33,054 nucleotides of DNA from Acidimicrobiaceae bacterium (lineage in GTDB: Bacteria; Actinomycetota; Acidimicrobiia; Acidimicrobiales; RAAP-2), in NCBI GenBank assembly GCA_027315445.1, contig DAHUYA010000140.1, positions 1 through 33,054 on the forward strand, written 5' to 3'. This document shows positions 1-8,673 of the stretch, piece after piece (the first letter of the stretch is position 1; every line of letters starts with the position of its first letter). Under the pieces are notes generated by a model, which worked only from the letters and a program-made list of their open reading frames with translations, searched no databases and had not been told where the DNA came from. The translations under genes and the position numbers were made by a program.

Positions 1-59
1 CGACGGCGCCGGCGTAGGAGACCCAATCCGCCATGAGGGCGGGCACGTAAATTCCCGGT

Positions 60-788
60 GTGGTGACCTCGCCCGCGAGCCAGGGCCCCCCCGACCAGGA
101 CTCCGCGCGGCAGGTCCCGGTGGGGCGGCGGCTCTTCCTCGGCATGCTCGGCCTCGGCGTGGCCGGTGTCGCCTTCGGGGCCACGGTGCAGCAGAAGGTG
201 GGCCAGGCACTGGGTTCGGGCCTCGGACGCCTGCTCCCAGGCGGTGACAACTTCCAGATCTACAGCGTCAGCGGGTCCTTCCCGCAGATCGCCCCGTCCG
301 CCTACCGACTCGAGGTGAGCGGACTGGTCGAACGAGCGAAGACGTTCGACTTGGCTGCCCTGCAGGCCATGCCCCCCGTCCAGCTGGTGCGGGACTTCCA
401 GTGCGTGACGGGTTGGCGGGTGCCCGAGGTCCACTGGGAGGGTGTCCGCCTGTCCGACATCCTCGACGCCGTGGGACCGAAGCCGGCAGCGGGCGCCCTG
501 GCCTTCGAGTCCTACGACGGCGTCGACACCGAGAGCCTCACCCTCGAGCAGGCGAAGCTGCCCGACGTCATCGTGGCCTACCGGATGCTCGGCGCCCCCA
601 TCACCGTGGACCACGGCGGGCCCGTGCGCCTCTACGTGGCGCCGATGTTCGGCTACAAGTCCCTCAAGTGGCTCTCGGCCATCCGCGTCGTCAAGAGCGC
701 GACCCCCGGCTACTGGGAACAGAACGGCTACCCGGTCAACGGGTGGCTCGACGGTTCGACCGGGCCCTCGAGCCCCACGGGCGGGTGA
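60..788 (+). CDS. Tat-exported molybdopterin-dependent oxidoreductase (sulfite oxidase/MsrP-like)
   Basis: N-terminal twin-arginine signal-like segment (GRRLFLGMLGLGVAG); FQCVTGW with conserved Cys; VRLYVAPMFGYKSLKWL typical of the oxidoreductase molybdopterin-binding domain. Confidence 0.85.
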   Translation: MVTSPASQGPPDQDSARQVPVGRRLFLGMLGLGVAGVAFGATVQQKVGQALGSGLGRLLPGGDNFQIYSVSGSFPQIAPSAYRLEVSGLVERAKTFDLAALQAMPPVQLVRDFQCVTGWRVPEVHWEGVRLSDILDAVGPKPAAGALAFESYDGVDTESLTLEQAKLPDVIVAYRMLGAPITVDHGGPVRLYVAPMFGYKSLKWLSAIRVVKSATPGYWEQNGYPVNGWLDGSTGPSSPTGG

Positions 789-798
789 GCGCGCGACG

Positions 799-1578
799 GT
801 GAGAGGCCAGCCCGCCTCCCTCACCGGCGGTCGCCTGCTCCGGTTCGACCGGGTGCAGCGGGCGGCCCACTGGGCGAACGCCGTCCTGTTCGGGGTCCTG
901 ATCGCGACCGCCCTGCCCCTGTACTTCGCCTCGGTGGAGCGCCTGGTCGGCCGCCACGTGCTGGTGGTCCAGGTCCACCTGTGGGCGGGGGTGGCGCTCC
1001 CGGTGCCGCTGCTCGTCTCGCTGGCCGGCCCGTGGGGCGCCGGGATGCGGCGCGACCTCCGGCGCATCAACCACTGGGGCTCGGCGGAGGTCCACCGGCT
1101 GCGCTCCCTCGGTCGCCGGCGGGACCCGCAGGCCGACAAGTTCAACCCGGGCCAGAAGCTCAACGCCATCTTCGTCGGTGGCTCCATTGCGGTGATGCTC
1201 GGCACCGGGGCGATCCTCGAGTGGTTCGGCCTCTTCCCCGTGGGCTGGCGAACCGGGGCGACCTTCGTCCACGAGGTCCTGGCGTTCGCCATCGTGGTGG
1301 CGGTGGTGGGTCACGTGGCGATGGCGGTCACCCACCCCGAGACGTTGCGCGCCATGGTCGGGGGGTCGATCAGCGAGCGATGGGCGGCCCAGCACGCGCC
1401 GGGCTGGCTCGCCGAGGTCCGCCGGACGGCGGCCGGACAGCGGCCGGCCAGGGCGGGGCGGGGGGCGACGGCCACGGCGCCGGCCGGGGAGCGCGGGAGG
1501 CAGGGCCGGGCCGGGTCGGGGGGGTTCAGACGCGCAGGCCGCGCTGGGTGGGGCCGGCCACGCAGCCCAGACCCTTGA
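799..1578 (+). CDS. Cytochrome b (formate dehydrogenase gamma subunit/FdnI-like)
   Basis: GTG at 799 in frame with the 442..1578 ORF; RVQRAAHWANAVLF, KFNPGQKLNAIF and FVHEVLAFAIVVAVVGHVAMAVTHP motifs, several TM segments with His ligands. Confidence 0.8.
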   Translation: MRGQPASLTGGRLLRFDRVQRAAHWANAVLFGVLIATALPLYFASVERLVGRHVLVVQVHLWAGVALPVPLLVSLAGPWGAGMRRDLRRINHWGSAEVHRLRSLGRRRDPQADKFNPGQKLNAIFVGGSIAVMLGTGAILEWFGLFPVGWRTGATFVHEVLAFAIVVAVVGHVAMAVTHPETLRAMVGGSISERWAAQHAPGWLAEVRRTAAGQRPARAGRGATATAPAGERGRQGRAGSGGFRRAGRAGWGRPRSPDP

Positions 1579-2335
1579 ACATCCGCAGGCCGACCAGCTC
1601 GCGCATGCGAGCGGAGAGCGTGGGCCACACGTCGGGCAGCAGGGACAGGGAAGCGTTCTCCTGCTGGCGGATCCAGGGCTGGCAGTAGTAGGCGATGACC
1701 CCGTGGCGACGCTCCCCGCCGGTGCGGTTCGCACCGGTCTGGTGGAGGACCCGGCCGTCGATACAGACGAGCGCCCCGGCCGGGCCCCCGATCGCCACCG
1801 TCTCGCCGGCACGCGCCGCCATGGACTCGGCGTCCCAGCCGGTGTGGTCCTCGAGATGGGAGCCCGGGACGAACCGGGTCGCCCCGTTCTCCTCGGTGAA
1901 GTCGTCGAGCATCCAGATGACGTTCGCCACCGACGGCGCTGGGGGCCAGGGGAGCGGCACGTAGTCCTGGTCGTAGTGGAGGTACATCGGGCGGCCCTGC
2001 GGGCCGGTGATGTTGGCCGTGAGGCTCGAGAGGAGGAAGGCCGGGTCGAGCAGCCCGCCGACCAGGGCCAACGCCACAGGGTGCTCGGCCAGGGCGGCGA
2101 AGACCGCCCCCTTGTTGAGGAGCCCGAAGACCCGCTGGTTGTGCGGCCCGTCCTCCCAGCGGGGGTCGCGGTCGATCCCCGCCGCACGCTCGGCCGCCGC
2201 GATGGCCACCAGCTGCTCCCGTGCCGCCGAGACCTCTTCGGGGCTGAGCACCCCCGGCACCACGGCGAAGCCCCGGTCGGCCAGCGACTCGACGGCGGTG
2301 TCGACCTTGCGCTGCGTGGGCGTGGGCATGGCCAA
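1526..2335 (-). CDS. Phytanoyl-CoA dioxygenase (PhyH) family protein
   Basis: YLHYDQDYVPLPWPP...FVPGSHL...GALVCIDGRVLHQTGANRT Fe(II)/2OG dioxygenase pattern; true start may be ATG at 2329. Confidence 0.85.
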   Translation of the reverse strand: MAMPTPTQRKVDTAVESLADRGFAVVPGVLSPEEVSAAREQLVAIAAAERAAGIDRDPRWEDGPHNQRVFGLLNKGAVFAALAEHPVALALVGGLLDPAFLLSSLTANITGPQGRPMYLHYDQDYVPLPWPPAPSVANVIWMLDDFTEENGATRFVPGSHLEDHTGWDAESMAARAGETVAIGGPAGALVCIDGRVLHQTGANRTGGERRHGVIAYYCQPWIRQQENASLSLLPDVWPTLSARMRELVGLRMFKGLGCVAGPTQRGLRV

Positions 2336-2442
2336 CAGGTTGTCACGTGCCGCCCGGGGACCTTCGGCCCTAGCCCCGGGCGCCGCCGCTCCGTACGGTC
2401 GTGTGCGGGAACGACCGACAGCGGGAACGACCGGGGGTGGCG

Positions 2443-3678
2443 ATGGCGTACGGGTTCAGCGAACAGGGAATGGCGGTCCAACAGGCCGTCCGCCGCTTCA
2501 TGGACGACTTCGTGCTCCCCGCCGAGCCCGCCTACTACGCCCAGCTCGAAGAGGTCGGTCCCGAGGGCTACCCGCCGATCCTCGACCGGCTCAAGGCGGC
2601 CGCGATCGAACGGGACCTGTGGAACCTCTTCCTTCCCCACCTGGCGCCCGAGCACCCCGGGACGCCTCTCTCCAACCTCGACTACGCACCGGTGTCCGAG
2701 GCCCTCGGCCACGTGTCCTTCGCCCCCGAGGTGCTGAACTGCGCCGCCCCCGACACTGGCAACATGGAGATCCTCCACCTGTACGGCTCGGACCGGGTGA
2801 AGCGGGAATGGCTCGTCCCGCTGCTGCAGGGGGAGATCCGGAGCGCCTTCTCGATGACCGAGCCCGACACGGCCTCATCGGACGCCACCAACATCGGTCT
2901 GCGGATCGAGCGAGACGGCGACGGGTACGTGCTGAACGGGCGGAAGTGGTTCAGCTCGGGCGCCGGGTCGCCCCGGTGCCGGGTGCTCATCGCCATGGGG
3001 AAGACCGACCCCGATGCGCCACCCCACCAGCAGCAGTCCATGGTGGTGGTGCCCAGGGACACACCCGGGGTCTCGCTCGGGATGAGCCCGACCATCTTCG
3101 GCTACCACGACCGGGGGGGGCATCCCGAGGTCGTCTACCGCGACGTGCGGGTCCCGGCCGACCACCTCCGCGGGGCAGAGGGGACCGGCTTCGCCATCGC
3201 CCAGGCACGGCTGGGCCCGGGCCGGATCCACCACTGCATGCGATCCATCGGGGCCGCGGAGAGGGCGCTCCGCCTCATGGTCGAGCGGTCCCTCGAGCGA
3301 CACGCCTTCGGCTCGAGCCTGGCGCACAAGGGGTTGGTGCAGGACTGGATCGCCGAGTCGAGGATCGAGATCGACATGGCCCGCCAGTACGTCCTGCACA
3401 CCGCCCAGCTCATGGACACCCTGGGCAACCGGGCGGCGGCCACCGAGATCGCGGCGATCAAGGTGGCCGTGCCCCGCATGGCGGCGACCGTGATCGACCG
3501 GGCGATCCAGGTCCACGGAGCGGCCGGGCTCACCCAGGTTTTCCCGCTGGCCCACATGTACGCCCAGCAACGGTCCCTGCGGATCGCCGACGGGCCCGAC
3601 GAGGTGCACAAGATGACGATCGCCCGACGGGAGATCCGCCGGCACCACCCGGGGTTCCGGCTCACGTCGGCCGGGTGA
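2443..3678 (+). CDS. Acyl-CoA dehydrogenase family protein
   Basis: FSMTEPDTASSDATNI, DGYVLNGRKWFSSGA, QVHGAAGLTQVFPLAHMYAQQRSLRIADGPDEVH; ORF opens at 2401 but MAYGFSEQ at 2443 is the likelier start. Confidence 0.92.
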   Translation: MAYGFSEQGMAVQQAVRRFMDDFVLPAEPAYYAQLEEVGPEGYPPILDRLKAAAIERDLWNLFLPHLAPEHPGTPLSNLDYAPVSEALGHVSFAPEVLNCAAPDTGNMEILHLYGSDRVKREWLVPLLQGEIRSAFSMTEPDTASSDATNIGLRIERDGDGYVLNGRKWFSSGAGSPRCRVLIAMGKTDPDAPPHQQQSMVVVPRDTPGVSLGMSPTIFGYHDRGGHPEVVYRDVRVPADHLRGAEGTGFAIAQARLGPGRIHHCMRSIGAAERALRLMVERSLERHAFGSSLAHKGLVQDWIAESRIEIDMARQYVLHTAQLMDTLGNRAAATEIAAIKVAVPRMAATVIDRAIQVHGAAGLTQVFPLAHMYAQQRSLRIADGPDEVHKMTIARREIRRHHPGFRLTSAG

Positions 3679-3690
3679 TCGGGCCCACCC

Positions 3691-4950
3691 GTGTTCGACT
3701 TCCTCCTCACCGATGCCCAGCGGTCGCTCCGGGAGGAGGTCCGTCGGCTGGTCGAGTGGGTCCCGGCGTCGATGGTGGTGCAGATGGACCGGGACGCCAT
3801 CGTCTTCCCCCGGGAGTTCCTCGCCGAGGCGGGCCGGCGCAACCTGCTGGGGGTGCGCCACCCCGTCCGATGGGGAGGCCGGGGGTTCGACTGGGTGACG
3901 ACCTGCATGGTGATGGAGGAGGTCGGCACCCTCGGGTACATCTTCGCCTGCACCTACGGCGTCGGCGCCGAGCTGGTCTGCGACGCCGTGATGACCCACG
4001 GGACCGACGACCAGCGCGAACGGTACGTGCGACCCCTGCTGGCGGGGGAGCGCTTCGCCGCCGAGGCCCTGACCGAGCCCCGTGGCGGCTCGGACTTCTT
4101 CGGCACGACCACCCGGGCCGAGCGACGCGGGGGCGACTTCGTCCTCCACGGCCAGAAGCGCTTCATCGTGGGGGCCGAAGGTGCCGACTACTTCCTGGTG
4201 TACGCCCGGACGAACCCTGAGGCGCCGGCCCACCGGGGGATCACCGCCTTCCTGGTCGACCGGGGACCGGGGGTACGGGTCGGTCACCTCTACGGTCTGA
4301 TGGGCTCGCGGGGCGGGGGCACCGGCCGGGTGGTGTTCGACGGCGTGGTGGTTCCCGCCGGGAACGTGGTCGGCGAGGTGGACGGGGGTGCCGCGGTGTT
4401 CGACACGATGATGGTCCCCGAGCGGCTGGGGACGGCGGCCATGACCATCGGGCCGGCGGCGGCGGCCCTGGAGGTGGCGGGGGGCTACACCACCAGGCGC
4501 AAGGCCTTCGGCCGGCCGATCAGCGACTTTCAGGGCGTCAGCTTCCAGGTGGCCGAAGCCTCCATGCTGCTCGACGCCGCTCGCTCGGTCGTCTACACGA
4601 CGGCCCGTGCCGTCGACGCCGGTGAGGACCCGAGACGGACCCGACGCCATATCAGCCAGGCCAAGAAGTTCGCCACCGAGTCGTGCCAGCGGGTGGTCCA
4701 CCTCGCCATGCAGGTGATGGGCGGCATCGGCTACACCGACGTCTACCCGGTCGAGCGGCACTACCGCGATCTCGGGCTCGCCTCCATCTGGACCGGCACC
4801 AACGAGGTCATGAGCATGATCGTCGCCCACGAGTGGTATCGCGAGTACGGCGAGCGCCTCACCGAGACCCGGGTGGCCAACCGACGACGCCGCGACCTCG
4901 AGGCGGACGCCGCCAACGCCCAGGCGCCCGACGAGAAGGTGTACGGCTGA
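3691..4950 (+). CDS. Acyl-CoA dehydrogenase family protein
   Basis: LTEPRGGSDFFGTTT, QVMGGIGYTDVYPVERHYRDLGLASIWTGTNEVM; GTG start 12 nt after the preceding stop. Confidence 0.92.
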   Translation: MFDFLLTDAQRSLREEVRRLVEWVPASMVVQMDRDAIVFPREFLAEAGRRNLLGVRHPVRWGGRGFDWVTTCMVMEEVGTLGYIFACTYGVGAELVCDAVMTHGTDDQRERYVRPLLAGERFAAEALTEPRGGSDFFGTTTRAERRGGDFVLHGQKRFIVGAEGADYFLVYARTNPEAPAHRGITAFLVDRGPGVRVGHLYGLMGSRGGGTGRVVFDGVVVPAGNVVGEVDGGAAVFDTMMVPERLGTAAMTIGPAAAALEVAGGYTTRRKAFGRPISDFQGVSFQVAEASMLLDAARSVVYTTARAVDAGEDPRRTRRHISQAKKFATESCQRVVHLAMQVMGGIGYTDVYPVERHYRDLGLASIWTGTNEVMSMIVAHEWYREYGERLTETRVANRRRRDLEADAANAQAPDEKVYG

Positions 4951-4998
4951 CGAGACCCGGGGGGACGATCCGGGCCCCCGCCCCCTACGCCCCGCCCC

Positions 4999-6384
4999 CT
5001 ACGCCCCGCCGATCCGCCCGCCGGCCGTGCCGGTGGTCGAGCCCCGGCGCGAGAGGGCGTCGACGGTGACGGCCCCGATCAGCACCAGCCCGGTCACGAT
5101 GAACTCCCACTGGACGGCCAGCCCGAGCAGGTACATACCGTTGTAGATGCCGCCGATGACCAGTCCCCCGAGGACCCCGTGGGAGGCCTTGCCACGCCCG
5201 CCGAACAGGGAGGTCCCGCCGATCACCGCGGCCGCCACGGCGTAGAGCACCAGTTGGCCCCCGTTGACGTTGTTCGACATCCCCCCGAGGTAGGAGGCAT
5301 AGAGGAGCCCGGCGATGCCGGCGGTGAACGAGCAGAGCACGAACGCCAGCGTCCGCACCCGGTTCACGTTGATGCCGGCGCGCCTGGCCGCCTCGCGGTT
5401 GCCGCCGATGGCGTACACGTAGCGCCCGTAGCGGGTGCGCTGCAGGAGGAAGGTCCATGCACCGAGCACCGCCAGGACGATGAAGATGGCCCAGGGGACC
5501 CCTTCGAGGGTTCCGATGGCGGCCCGGTTGAGGTTGCAGACGACCACCACCGCGATCCCGGCCGCCGCCATGGCCGCGACCTTGATGAGGGTGAGGCTGA
5601 CCGGCGGCGCCACCAGGCCGCTCAGCCGCCGTCGGGTGTCGCGCAGGAACATGCTGAGGCTCAGGGCGCCGACGACGACGGCCGCCACGATCCAGCCGCC
5701 GAGAGGGCTGATGTGGCCCCACATCAGGTCGTAGAGCACATGGAGGTTGGTCCCTCGCCCGCTCAGGCTGGGGTACCCGGAGAAGGGCCCGAAGGCCAGG
5801 ACGATGAGCAGGACCCCGTTGAAGATCAGGAGCCCGGCCAGGGTCACGATGAAGGAGGGCAGCCGCAGCCAGGTGACGAGCCCGCCCTGCACCGCCCCGA
5901 TGACCGCACAGGCCAGCAGGGCGACGATGATGGCCGCCCACCACGGCCAGTTGGTGGTGCTCGGCTGCACGAGCTGGACGGCGATCACCGCGCCGACCGG
6001 ACCCACGTAGCCGATCGAGAGGTCGATCTCGCCGAGGAGCAGGGCGAAGATCTCCGCCATCGCCAGCACCATGAACACCGCGCTCTGCAGGAACAGGTTG
6101 ACGATGTTGCCGGCGGACAGGAAGACGTGGTGCGGGCTGATCGCCTGGAAGACGATGACGATGGCGATCAACCCGAGCACGACCGGCAGGACGCCGCTCT
6201 CGCCGCCCCTGACCCGGGTCAGCTGGCCGCGGAAGTAGTCGCCGAGCGACTGGGCGGTGATCTCCGGCGGGACGAGGGGCGGCGGTGCCTCGGCGGCCGT
6301 CAGGTCGTCGAGCGGGCCGACAGGCGGCCCGCTCTTGCCGCCGGGCTCGTCCGGCACCTCGTGGCCGGGTTCACGTTGCGCCAT
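4999..6384 (-). CDS. Sugar ABC transporter permease (XylH/RbsC-like)
   Basis: Multi-TM protein; LLLGEIDLSIGYVGPVGAVIA, YAIGGNREAARRAGINV, AAAVIGGTSLFGGRGK motifs of branched sugar permeases. Confidence 0.9.
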   Translation of the reverse strand: MAQREPGHEVPDEPGGKSGPPVGPLDDLTAAEAPPPLVPPEITAQSLGDYFRGQLTRVRGGESGVLPVVLGLIAIVIVFQAISPHHVFLSAGNIVNLFLQSAVFMVLAMAEIFALLLGEIDLSIGYVGPVGAVIAVQLVQPSTTNWPWWAAIIVALLACAVIGAVQGGLVTWLRLPSFIVTLAGLLIFNGVLLIVLAFGPFSGYPSLSGRGTNLHVLYDLMWGHISPLGGWIVAAVVVGALSLSMFLRDTRRRLSGLVAPPVSLTLIKVAAMAAAGIAVVVVCNLNRAAIGTLEGVPWAIFIVLAVLGAWTFLLQRTRYGRYVYAIGGNREAARRAGINVNRVRTLAFVLCSFTAGIAGLLYASYLGGMSNNVNGGQLVLYAVAAAVIGGTSLFGGRGKASHGVLGGLVIGGIYNGMYLLGLAVQWEFIVTGLVLIGAVTVDALSRRGSTTGTAGGRIGGA

Positions 6385-7177
6385 GCTCGACTCCTCCCGG
6401 GTCCGAAGGCCCCCCCAGCGGGGCGAGCCCCAGGCTTCCGCTGGTCATGTACTCGACCACGGCCTGGCGGTTGAAGAGGGACACGTCGTCCTGCACCACC
6501 ATCCGCCCGAGGTACAGGACGGCGATCCGGTCGGCGACGGCGAAGACGTCGTTCAGGTTGTGGGAGACCACGATGACCCCCAGCCCCTGGTCCCGCAGGC
6601 GCCGGATGAGCTCGAGGACCATGGTCGTCTGGGTCACGCCCAGCGCGGCGGTGGGCTCGTCCATGATGACGAAGCGCGAGTTCCACATCACCGCCTTGGC
6701 CACGGCCACCGACTGCCGCTGCCCCCCCGAGAGCGAACCCACCGGTTGGCGGATGGACTGGACGGTGGTGACCCGGAGGGCGGCCAGGGTCTCGGCGGCC
6801 GCCCGTTCCATCTCGTTCTCGTCGAGCAGGCGGTGCCGGAGCTTCTCCCGGCCGAGGAACATGTTCTGCACGATGTCGAGGTTGTCGGCCAGCGCCAGGT
6901 CCTGATAGACGACCTCGATCCCGAGTGCTCCTGCGTCGTGGGCGCTGCGGATCCGCACCGGCCGACCCTCCCAGTAGACCTGGCCCCGGTCCGGCTCGTA
7001 GATGCCGGCGATGCACTTGATGAGCACCGACTTGCCGGCGCCGTTGTCCCCGCACAGCGCCGTGACCTTCCCGGCCGGGAGATCGAGGTCCACGTCGGCC
7101 AGCGCCTGCACGGCGCCGAAGCCCTTGAAGATCCCACGGACCTTCAGGAGCGGCTCGCCAGCGTTCGTCTCGGTCAT
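6371..7177 (-). CDS. Sugar ABC transporter ATP-binding protein (XylG/FrcA-like, single ABC domain)
   Basis: Walker A GDNGAGKS, signature LSGGQRQSVAVAKAV, Walker B FVIMDEPTAALG; overlaps the permease start by 14 bp. Confidence 0.9.
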   Translation of the reverse strand: MTETNAGEPLLKVRGIFKGFGAVQALADVDLDLPAGKVTALCGDNGAGKSVLIKCIAGIYEPDRGQVYWEGRPVRIRSAHDAGALGIEVVYQDLALADNLDIVQNMFLGREKLRHRLLDENEMERAAAETLAALRVTTVQSIRQPVGSLSGGQRQSVAVAKAVMWNSRFVIMDEPTAALGVTQTTMVLELIRRLRDQGLGVIVVSHNLNDVFAVADRIAVLYLGRMVVQDDVSLFNRQAVVEYMTSGSLGLAPLGGPSDPGGVEHGAT

Positions 7178-7228
7178 CACGTGCCACCTTCGTCCTGTGC
7201 GGCGGGGGGGGTGCGTCCTGCCCGATGA

Positions 7229-7264
7229 GCCCACCACCGCCGCCGCTGGGCGGTGGTGGTGGGC
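7229..7264 (-). promoter_or_regulatory. Strong intergenic hairpin between substrate-binding-protein and ATPase genes
   Basis: Arms 7229-7244 and 7249-7264 form a 16-position stem with a 4-nt loop (one G.T wobble on +, one A.C mismatch on -). Confidence 0.6.
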
Positions 7265-7288
7265 CGGGTCACCTCGAGGGGGTCATCC

Positions 7289-8524
7289 TCACGGCTTGAT
7301 GTTGGCCGAGGCGCAGACGCTCGCCCCGACGGCGGTGCAGAGCGCGGAGGCCGAGATGAACTGGTCGTGGATGACCGTCTTGGCCATGTTGGCGCTGGTC
7401 ACCCAGGTGGGCGTCAGCAGCGACGCCGGCTGCTTCTGACCGGTCACCCCCTTGGGCGGGCTGGTGGTGGCGTTGACCAGCGCCTTGGGGGGCGTCAGGT
7501 GGGCCCGCAGCAGGGTGGCCAGTGTTACCGCGTCCTGAGCCTCGAGGTAGATCGGCTTGTAGACGGACCCGCACTGGTAGCCCTGCAGGATCCACTCCAT
7601 GCCCTGCAGCGTGGCGTCCTGACCGGTGGTCGGGATCTTCCTCGGACCGACCCCGGCGTTCTTCAGGTCGGTGATCACGGCGTTGGCCAGCCCGTCGTTC
7701 GCCTCCACCGTGGCGTTGATCTGCGGGTGGGCGGTGAACTGCTGCTGGAAGATGGTGGCACCGGTGGCGTTCACCCAACCGGGAGTGATCTGGTCGCCGA
7801 CCAGGGTGTAGCCCTTCTTGTTGGTGAGCCCGGGGGTCAGCGGCGTCTTGGCCCTGCCCCAGATGACCGAGTTGTAGCCCTGGGCGAAGGACACGGCGTT
7901 GGGGTCGGTGTCCTCACCGCCGTCGAGCTCGAACACCTTGGGGCTCTTGATCCCCCAGGACGTGACGCACGCCATGAAGCCCTTGCCGATCAGCTGGCCG
8001 ACCTTGAAGTTGTTGAAGCTCACGTAGTACGTCTTCTTGCCGACGAAGGTCGCCCGGTCGTAGCTGATGAGCGCCACCCCGTGGGCGGCCGCGTACTGCT
8101 GGACCTGCGCACCCACCGTACTGTCGATCGGGTCGAAGACCAGGACCTTGGCGCCCAACGAGATGTCCGACTGGGCGTCGGCCAGTTCGGTCGCGTCCAC
8201 GCCCTGCGCGTTGTCGATCTTGTACTGCGACGCCTTGTACCCGGCGGCCTTGAAGGCCCTGGCGAGGTACGGTGCGTCGAAGTTGACGTAGCGGGTCGAC
8301 GACGTGGTGTCCGGCAGGATGACCCCGACCATGCCCGTGCCGGCCTTGGTCACCGCCCTGAGCTTGGCCAGGGTCGAGAAGCTCAGGTTGAACGACGACA
8401 CGCTCAGCCCCGAGGGGACCTTGACGGCGGCCGAGGCCGGCGCCGCGCCGACGAGGCCGAGCACCGACAGCCCGGCCACGGCCACAACGCCCAACCGGGC
8501 CGCACGACTTCGGATTCTTGGCAT
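7289..8524 (-). CDS. Sugar ABC transporter substrate-binding protein (xylose-type, XylF-like)
   Basis: Signal peptide MPRIRSRAARLGVVAVAGLSVLGLVGAAPASA; VGVILPDTTSSTRYVNFDAPYLARAF; upstream GGGAGG ribosome-binding site on the minus strand. Confidence 0.9.
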   Translation of the reverse strand: MPRIRSRAARLGVVAVAGLSVLGLVGAAPASAAVKVPSGLSVSSFNLSFSTLAKLRAVTKAGTGMVGVILPDTTSSTRYVNFDAPYLARAFKAAGYKASQYKIDNAQGVDATELADAQSDISLGAKVLVFDPIDSTVGAQVQQYAAAHGVALISYDRATFVGKKTYYVSFNNFKVGQLIGKGFMACVTSWGIKSPKVFELDGGEDTDPNAVSFAQGYNSVIWGRAKTPLTPGLTNKKGYTLVGDQITPGWVNATGATIFQQQFTAHPQINATVEANDGLANAVITDLKNAGVGPRKIPTTGQDATLQGMEWILQGYQCGSVYKPIYLEAQDAVTLATLLRAHLTPPKALVNATTSPPKGVTGQKQPASLLTPTWVTSANMAKTVIHDQFISASALCTAVGASVCASANIKP

Positions 8525-8622
8525 GTTGACCTCCCTCGTCCCTGCCGGTCGCCGTGGTCGTGGCCGAGCCCTCCGCGCGACGTCCGGCACTGGCAAGCTA
8601 AGACCGACCTTCGTGTGCACCC

Positions 8623-8640
8623 AGGGCCGAAAGGCCCTTT
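8623..8640. terminator. Possible hairpin terminator downstream of the MFS gene
   Basis: AGGGCC-GAAA-GGCCCT 6-bp stem followed by TT on +; lies just after the MFS stop (minus strand), but the U-tract is on the opposite strand. Confidence 0.35.
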
Positions 8641-8673
8641 GACGAGGAACGGCGTGAGCCGCGGGGGCTGGAG

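Noticed and set aside
2875-4830. 651-aa minus-strand ORF opposite the acyl-CoA dehydrogenases
   Set aside because: Antisense shadow frame; both plus-strand dehydrogenases are unambiguous
5179-6474. 431-aa plus-strand ORF opposite the sugar permease
   Set aside because: His/Asp/Gly-rich shadow frame; the minus-strand permease has clear family motifs
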